A DNA stretch of 64,000 bases from Celerinatantimonas diazotrophica (GTDB lineage: Bacteria; Pseudomonadota; Gammaproteobacteria; Enterobacterales; Celerinatantimonadaceae): positions 124,001 through 188,000 of the forward strand of contig NZ_SMGD01000013.1 of the NCBI RefSeq assembly GCF_004339545.1, read 5' to 3'. Shown here in pieces: positions 58,889-64,000 of the stretch. Each line of letters opens with the position of its first letter. Within the stretch, counting starts at the first letter, position 1. The notes under the pieces are model-generated. The model saw only the letters and a program-made list of their open reading frames with translations. It was not told the DNA's origin and made no database searches. Made by a program: the position numbers and the translations under genes.

Positions 58889-59809
58889 TTAATTCTTTGG
58901 TGTTACACCTTTTAAAAGATCTGATACAACCGATAAGCTTCCGACTAAATCAGCGGCCTCATATGGCACAACGATTTTGTTACTTGAATCACTCGCCGCA
59001 ATACCATTCCATGCTTTAATTCGTTCCTGAGTCAGAATATATTCACCAGCAAACGCGTTTTCTTTCAACGCCTGAGCAATCAATTCAATCCCCTGTCGTT
59101 GACCTTCTGCCATTAAAATTTGAGCTTTTTTATCCGCTTCTGCCATACGCTCTTTGGCTTCAGCTTCCAGATAAGCCTGTTGACGGGCTGCTTCAGCTTC
59201 GGCAATGACTCGGTTCTTATTCGCTGCGGCTTGAGTTTCAATCGCACGCCGTTCTCGAGAAGCTCGCAATTGTAATTCCATGGCCGACTGCACATCTTGC
59301 GGCACTGAAATATCACTAATTTCAACGCGAGTTACTTTCGCTCCCCAACTCGCTGATGCCTGATCCAGTGCAATCTGCAGTGCTTGGTTCATCTCTTCGC
59401 GACTAGAGAGCGTTTCGTCAAGCTCCATTTTACCAATTTCAGCTCGCAGTGTGGTTTGTGCCAGCTGAGCGGTAGCATCACGCAAATCAGTAATTTCATA
59501 AGTCGCTTTTTGCGCATCATTGACACGCAGATAAACCAATCCATCAATCGTGATACTCACATTATCCTTGGTGATCACACTTTGTGGATGCAAATTGATG
59601 AGCTGTTCTTGTGTGGTGAATTTAGAACGGACATGATCCACAAATGGCACAATAAAGTGTAATCCCCCATGCAGTACTCGATGAAACCGCCCTAACCGCT
59701 CGATTACGCTAAGTTGCGCTTGAGGCACGATTCGAATCGAACGAACAATCGTAATTACAATCAACAAGGCAATAACAGCCGTAATGAGGGTAGAAATATT
59801 AATATCCAT
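58889..59809 (-). CDS. qmcA: SPFH/band-7 domain protein QmcA
   Basis: 306 residues (E. coli 305). N-terminal membrane helix (about 7-24), SPFH domain (about 25-190: IVPQAQLSVIERLGRFHRVL, LRAEIGKMELDETLSSR), then an Ala/Glu-rich coiled coil (about 190-250) for oligomerisation. Linked in E. coli to FtsH/HflKC quality control. ATG 59809 is chosen by alignment; the frame opens at 59830. Confidence 0.92.
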   Translation of the reverse strand: MDINISTLITAVIALLIVITIVRSIRIVPQAQLSVIERLGRFHRVLHGGLHFIVPFVDHVRSKFTTQEQLINLHPQSVITKDNVSITIDGLVYLRVNDAQKATYEITDLRDATAQLAQTTLRAEIGKMELDETLSSREEMNQALQIALDQASASWGAKVTRVEISDISVPQDVQSAMELQLRASRERRAIETQAAANKNRVIAEAEAARQQAYLEAEAKERMAEADKKAQILMAEGQRQGIELIAQALKENAFAGEYILTQERIKAWNGIAASDSSNKIVVPYEAADLVGSLSVVSDLLKGVTPKN

Positions 59810-60077
59810 TAAATAAACTCTCCAAGTCATTCAAAGGTGGGAAATCCGAAATTGAGCGTTATCCTATTAAGTCTTTTTTACTATTGCAATAACTATTATC
59901 TTTTTTGTTAACAGTCTAAAAATCACTAAAAAGACCGTAAAATAGCTCGGCAAATAAATGCGTTATACAAATAATTGACTATCCCTCTCATTCAATACCG
60001 ATAAACCGATCATCCCAGCTTAAATCATATTAACAGCAACCTGTTTAATTTATCTAAAATCATCAACTCAAACGCCC

Positions 60078-60710
60078 CTAATTCGAATTTTTATCATCAT
60101 TAGCATCGTGGTCACTAAATTGCGATTTATACTGGCTCCGATACTGAGTCTGATAAATCGTTTCACTATAACTAGACGATTGTGATGACGGCGGCTTAGC
60201 CACAGTCGCTCGATTCAGATCACTTTTTGTGGACTTGGAAGCATGAGTCACGATTTGCTTAGTTCGACGATAAGGGGAAGGTTGAGCTGGCTTTACATAG
60301 TCTGATCGCCAACCTGCACTCTGAGTGCGCGACGAACAATTTTGCAACACTTCATCAAGCTGAGCATCAGGCACAAACATAATTTCATCCGGCAGTTTAT
60401 CAAGAACACGACCATATTGAATGTAGGTCAAAATGGCCTGGATAACTTCAGCATCACGATACACCACACCATTGATCCGTAGCTGAGCGGGGAAAGGGCC
60501 TAGATTATTTTGCCATCGGTCATGAGAAAAACTGTTTTGACCCGTCGCATGATGCGAACGAACATCGCCGGAATTTTTAAAAAGTTGCTCAGATTTAGCA
60601 TCATCATGCCGTTTAGAACGAGCCGCATTTGAGGGGGGATTTTTATCCGTCTTTTTTAAAATAATTCGCGCAATAATAAATGCGATAATGGCAATAACAA
60701 CGATTTTCAT
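60078..60710 (-). CDS. Unknown single-span membrane protein
   Basis: 210 residues. One N-terminal helix (about 2-20, IVVIAIIAFIIARIIL), then a hydrophilic region rich in Ser, Gln, Arg and Lys. A short conserved-looking core lies at about 75-125 (FPAQLRINGVVYRDAEVIQ, LPDEIMFVPDAQLDEVLQN); the tail is low complexity (SYSETIYQTQYRSQYKSQ). I recognise no family. ATG 60710 has GGAG 8 nt upstream. Alone on its strand between qmcA and a divergent gene. Confidence 0.65.
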   Translation of the reverse strand: MKIVVIAIIAFIIARIILKKTDKNPPSNAARSKRHDDAKSEQLFKNSGDVRSHHATGQNSFSHDRWQNNLGPFPAQLRINGVVYRDAEVIQAILTYIQYGRVLDKLPDEIMFVPDAQLDEVLQNCSSRTQSAGWRSDYVKPAQPSPYRRTKQIVTHASKSTKSDLNRATVAKPPSSQSSSYSETIYQTQYRSQYKSQFSDHDANDDKNSN

Positions 60711-60883
60711 CCACAATCTCCCTGCAATTTTGACAGCGCGGTAGCCCATAGATTGATAACGACCTACAAAATAGCTTAATTAAATATTTTATCAACAATT
60801 TTATAGGCTCTAGGGGCTGTCTTCCTTAATTGACATTTAAACGCTAGAGTAGCGGTTAAGAATTACTGTTAATTGATTCATCC

Positions 60884-61606
60884 ATGTTAGAAAAGAAATC
60901 CGCACTATTAGGTTGGGGTCTGCTCTCACTCGGATTATATAGTCCTTTGAGTGTGAATGCCGCAACAACTATGTGTCAGCAATTTGGAACTTATCAAAGT
61001 AAAGGATTACAAGCCTATGGGGATCACGATTATACCCAAGCGCGTCGATACTTCGAGTACCAAGCCATACTCGCAGAAATATGTCCAGCTTACCACTTAC
61101 AAAAACCGATTGCTTACAACAATATTGCTTTAACCTACTTTCATCAACAACATTATTTAACAGCCAACGCCTGGCTTGAACTTGCCCCCAAAAGTAAGCA
61201 GTCGAAGCTAAATGCTCATATTTATGCGAATCAGATTGAACAAGCCCAAAAAAATGCTCAAAAAAGTATCAATGGCCAATACTGGTCATATGTTGGACAG
61301 GGCGCTTGGAATCGAATCGATGTAGTGAAAACAGCCAATCATCAAGCCGATATTTCATTTTCAGGGATGTCTCCTGGTCGTAATATTCTCGAATATGGGC
61401 CGCATATGGGCGATCTAACCACTCGCATTACCATTGAAGATCATCAGGGCACTTATCAAAGCGCTCATAGTGAATGTAAAATCCACTTTCGCTTTTTACC
61501 CAATGAGTTGGTCGTTAAACAAGCTACGACTCGGTGTTCATTTGGCGCGGGCGTGAACGCCACTGGCGATTATCAAAAAGTGGATCCCCATAGCGAAGAT
61601 GGCTAA
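60884..61606 (+). CDS. Unknown exported protein with TPR-like repeats
   Basis: 240 residues. Signal peptide (about 1-26, ending VNAA), then tandem helices resembling tetratricopeptide repeats (about 37-125: YTQARRYFEYQAILAE, AYNNIALTYFHQQHYLTANAW-like). A C-terminal beta-rich part (about 130-235, NGQYWSYVGQGAWNRID) ends with two Cys that could pair. No known family. ATG 60884; no obvious ribosome site. Periplasmic, function unknown. Confidence 0.65.
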   Translation: MLEKKSALLGWGLLSLGLYSPLSVNAATTMCQQFGTYQSKGLQAYGDHDYTQARRYFEYQAILAEICPAYHLQKPIAYNNIALTYFHQQHYLTANAWLELAPKSKQSKLNAHIYANQIEQAQKNAQKSINGQYWSYVGQGAWNRIDVVKTANHQADISFSGMSPGRNILEYGPHMGDLTTRITIEDHQGTYQSAHSECKIHFRFLPNELVVKQATTRCSFGAGVNATGDYQKVDPHSEDG

Positions 61607-61608
61607 TC

Positions 61609-61695
61609 AACAATCGGTAAACGGGACGGCTCTTTGGTATAGTCAAACATCATCTGAATATCCTCAGGTAACACCCGCTTATTAAACAGTGAACA
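61609..61695 (-). pseudogene. Possible C-terminal gene remnant
   Basis: A minus-strand frame reads LFNKRVLPEDIQMM then FDYTKEPSRLPIVD and a stop, bounded upstream by a stop after only about 28 codons. Residue mix looks like a true protein C-terminus, but no family was recognised and there is no start. Confidence 0.25.
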
Positions 61696-61754
61696 CTATG
61701 CTTAGATATATTGTTTATAGCCTTAGCTGAGCTGTGATTTTGCGATGCGACCAA

Positions 61755-61790
61755 TAAAAAACCATCTGAATAAAACTTATTCAGATGGTT
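61755..61790 (-). terminator. Terminator of the chemoreceptor gene
   Basis: AACCATCTGAATAA-GTT-TTATTCAGATGGTT on the minus strand, a 14-bp perfect stem followed by TTTTTATT, 25 bp past the stop. Confidence 0.9.
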
Positions 61791-61814
61791 TGCATCAATG
61801 TGAAGGGGAGATGT

Positions 61815-63404
61815 TTAGCTTGTTGTTGTGAATAGGCTCACACTCTCACTGAGTTCTGCCGCTAACGTATCCAACCCAGAAACAGTACTATTACAAGCAG
61901 CCACTGAATGAGCTGTTTCTTTAATTAAACCAGAGATCTCTTCGACATGCTGGGCCAAATCGTTTGACGCAATCTGCTGTTCATTGGTCGCACTGGAAAC
62001 TTCACGCGTCATGGTCAGTGTTTCACTGATTCGAGTACTAATTTGCTGCAGAACTTCGCCTACCGATAGCGAAATTGAGACATTTTGCTCAACAATAGGC
62101 AATGCCGACGTTAATGCATTAGCCACGGTATCGGTATCTTTTTGAATCAGAGTAATAGTGTTAGTAATTTCAGATGTTGACGCAGCCGTCCGTGAGGCAA
62201 GCGTTCTGACCTCATCAGCCACAACCGCAAACCCGCGCCCTTGCTCCCCTGCCCGAGCAGCTTCAATCGCAGCATTAAGTGCCAACAAATTGGTTTGTTC
62301 GGCAATATCATTAATCACTTTAACAATATTGCCAATTGTGCTGGTACGCTCTTGGAGTGTCTTAAAATCGGCGACAGATGAAGAAATTTTCTCGGACATC
62401 TGCGTCGTCGTCTGATTTGATTCTTCAATTAATTCAACACCTGATTGACTGGTTTCAAATGATTTTTGTGAATTATTTTCAGTTGACTGAGCATTCAGTG
62501 AAATATCTTTAATACAATTAGATAACTCTTGAATCGCTGCAGATGTTGAAATCGAAGCGTCAGAAGATTGCTGTGAAGAATGAGTAATGACTTTAAACTC
62601 ACTCGCTAGCTGACCTGTGGATTGTGATAGTTTATCAGCAGCCTGCTGAATATTACCGACCATTGAACTTAAGGAATTTTGCATTGAACGAATCGCACCA
62701 AGCAAACTATCGGGTGTAAAAGAACCCACAATCACTTCTTCTAGATGGCCGTTAGCAATTTTATTCGTAATATCCACTGCATAATCAGGTTCGCCTCCAA
62801 TCTTTCTAAATATAGAGCGAGCGACATACGCTACAACCAAACCAATCACGATGACAACAAAAATAGAAATAAGCATAAAACGTAGCGCAAAATGCCAATA
62901 GGTCGAAGACAAGTCGTCCATATAGACACCAATCCCCATGACCCAATTCCACTGGGAAATTTTAGTTACGGCATTCACTTTTACCACTTCCTGGGGTTCA
63001 CCAGGTTTAAAGTTTTCAGCAACATTAATGATAAAATTTTTACCTTGTAACAATCCTATGTCATGAGCATACGAACTCTGAAATGTCCCTATTTTTTGCT
63101 GTTTAACATGGACTCGAGCAATACCGTTATTATCATTAGCCCAAAGGTATGAAGTCCCAGTGCGAAATTTTGACAAGATATCGACAACTTGTTGCTCAGC
63201 CTGTTCTTTTGAAATCTTGCCTTGTTGTTGTGCCTGGACAATTGGATCGACTTGTTTTTGAGCAAACGTTAAGATTGATTTAAGCTCGTGTTCACGAGTA
63301 TCAATCAAACTCGTTCGCAGTGAATGTAGTCCATAACTCCCAAGTGCTACAAATCCAATTATAACAACAATTATCAATAAGATAAGTTGATGTATTAACT
63401 TCAT
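61815..63404 (-). CDS. Methyl-accepting chemotaxis protein with sCache domain
   Basis: 529 residues. N-terminal helix (about 5-27), periplasmic single Cache (sCache_2) sensor (about 30-170, [31 protein letters not shown]), second helix (about 175-198), HAMP-like segment, and the cytosolic signalling domain with hairpin tip [21 protein letters not shown] then [15 protein letters not shown]. It lacks an obvious C-terminal CheR-binding pentapeptide. ATG 63404 follows GGGAG. Ligand unknown; such sensors often bind small organic acids. Confidence 0.93.
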   Translation of the reverse strand: MKLIHQLILLIIVVIIGFVALGSYGLHSLRTSLIDTREHELKSILTFAQKQVDPIVQAQQQGKISKEQAEQQVVDILSKFRTGTSYLWANDNNGIARVHVKQQKIGTFQSSYAHDIGLLQGKNFIINVAENFKPGEPQEVVKVNAVTKISQWNWVMGIGVYMDDLSSTYWHFALRFMLISIFVVIVIGLVVAYVARSIFRKIGGEPDYAVDITNKIANGHLEEVIVGSFTPDSLLGAIRSMQNSLSSMVGNIQQAADKLSQSTGQLASEFKVITHSSQQSSDASISTSAAIQELSNCIKDISLNAQSTENNSQKSFETSQSGVELIEESNQTTTQMSEKISSSVADFKTLQERTSTIGNIVKVINDIAEQTNLLALNAAIEAARAGEQGRGFAVVADEVRTLASRTAASTSEITNTITLIQKDTDTVANALTSALPIVEQNVSISLSVGEVLQQISTRISETLTMTREVSSATNEQQIASNDLAQHVEEISGLIKETAHSVAACNSTVSGLDTLAAELSESVSLFTTTS

Positions 63405-64000
63405 CCATTACTCCCTTAAACTTCCTTCAGACAAGAAAATAGCAACATATAAATAAGGGCATTAATGATAGAGAACTAATTCTTTTAGAAAAGAAAAACC
63501 TGAGAATTTCTAGAGAAAGTTTGATATAAACTACTGTTTTAAAAAGTTGAATGAGAAATATATCTAAATTTTTTTCATGGAAAATAACAAAAATAAATAA
63601 AAATAATTTTTTTATTTATTTTTGTTATATCAATCAACTACAAATCTCGGCTCGAAAGTAACTGACAACTAACAATTATTAACTTACTGTAAAAAATACA
63701 TTTTTCTCCATTTTATATTTCAAAATCATATAAAATATACTCTATTAAAATTATTTTAGAACTATTCTTTTCTAAACTAATTATCGATGAACTGGCAGAT
63801 AGATATTGCATCGCACCATTAGCAAACACAGGTTTGTATGAATAAAAATTATCTGTCCACATTTAATCATCATGTTTTTAATTTTAATTAAAAAACAATA
63901 TGTTAGATATTTTTCAAACTAGAAGACATTAGATGCAACAATAACCACAAATAAAAGAAGGTTATAAACAAGAAAAGATAAAAATAAACCCAGTGGAAAC
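63405..64000. other. AT-rich end of window, no gene
   Basis: About 600 bp dominated by A/T runs, upstream of the chemoreceptor gene. No ORF with a start and ribosome site, no tRNA and no repeat element was seen. Confidence 0.55.

Noticed and set aside
63405-64000. Start of a further gene at the right edge
   Set aside because: No open frame with a start and ribosome site reaches the edge; the stretch is AT-rich and stop-laden.

Overview
The window is chromosomal DNA from a gammaproteobacterium, probably a marine or brackish lineage outside the Enterobacteriaceae. The evidence is the housekeeping blocks in their usual order (ackA-pta, queA-tgt-yajC-secD-secF, phoB-phoR, sbcD-sbcC, tesA/ybbA-ybbP), a tandem tRNA-Ala(GGC) pair, and proteins that align end to end with Escherichia coli homologues (TqsA, FolM, YfcH, TesA, YbhA, YqaB, MdtG, RdgC, TrhP, YeeN, QmcA). 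I do not assign a genus. No rRNA, CRISPR array, prophage or transposase gene was seen.

Layout: 1-3.5 kb acetate kinase/phosphotransacetylase, followed by a gap with DnaA-box-like sites. 3.9-10.8 kb AI-2 exporter-type protein, an HPPK-like protein convergent with folM, yfcH, and the tesA/ybbA/ybbP locus. 10.8-11.1 kb two tRNA-Ala genes with a textbook sigma70 promoter. 11.3-13.1 kb an EAL-CBS-GGDEF protein. 12.9-18.8 kb an accessory insert: a Fur-box-preceded pair of ABC permease-ATPases (YbtPQ/IrtAB type) and a TetR regulator, bordered by two diverged copies of the junction between the EAL-GGDEF gene and the ybhA gene. 18.6-25.6 kb ybhA, yqaB and the secDF/queuosine operon. 26-31.2 kb acpH, ppk, phoR, phoB with a Pho box. 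31.6-37.4 kb a glucosylglycerate module (phosphatase, synthase, phosphorylase) with galU and a lipase-like gene broken at an A8 tract. 37.7-42.9 kb sbcC/sbcD. 42.9-48 kb regulators, transporters and a flavodoxin-like protein. 48.1-50 kb an EfeO homologue split over two genes. 50.4-53.3 kb a membrane diguanylate cyclase and rdgC. 53.9-57.5 kb trhP, glgC, yeeN. 58-63.4 kb an unrecognised ORF, nfeD/qmcA, two unknown exported or membrane proteins and a chemoreceptor. The last 0.6 kb is AT-rich without a gene.

Three copies of one 261-bp non-coding mobile element (MITE-like, inverted ends, flanked by CTAG) lie at 13.3, 37.7 and 53.5 kb. They are nearly identical and so recently mobile. One abuts the accessory insert, one sits at the sbcC stop codon, one lies just upstream of trhP.

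Functional links: phosphate control (phoBR, ppk), compatible-solute synthesis and recycling from UDP-glucose (galU, gpgS, gpgP, glucosylglycerate phosphorylase), iron acquisition (Fur-linked ABC pair, split EfeO), c-di-GMP signalling (two proteins) and tRNA wobble modification (queA, tgt, trhP).
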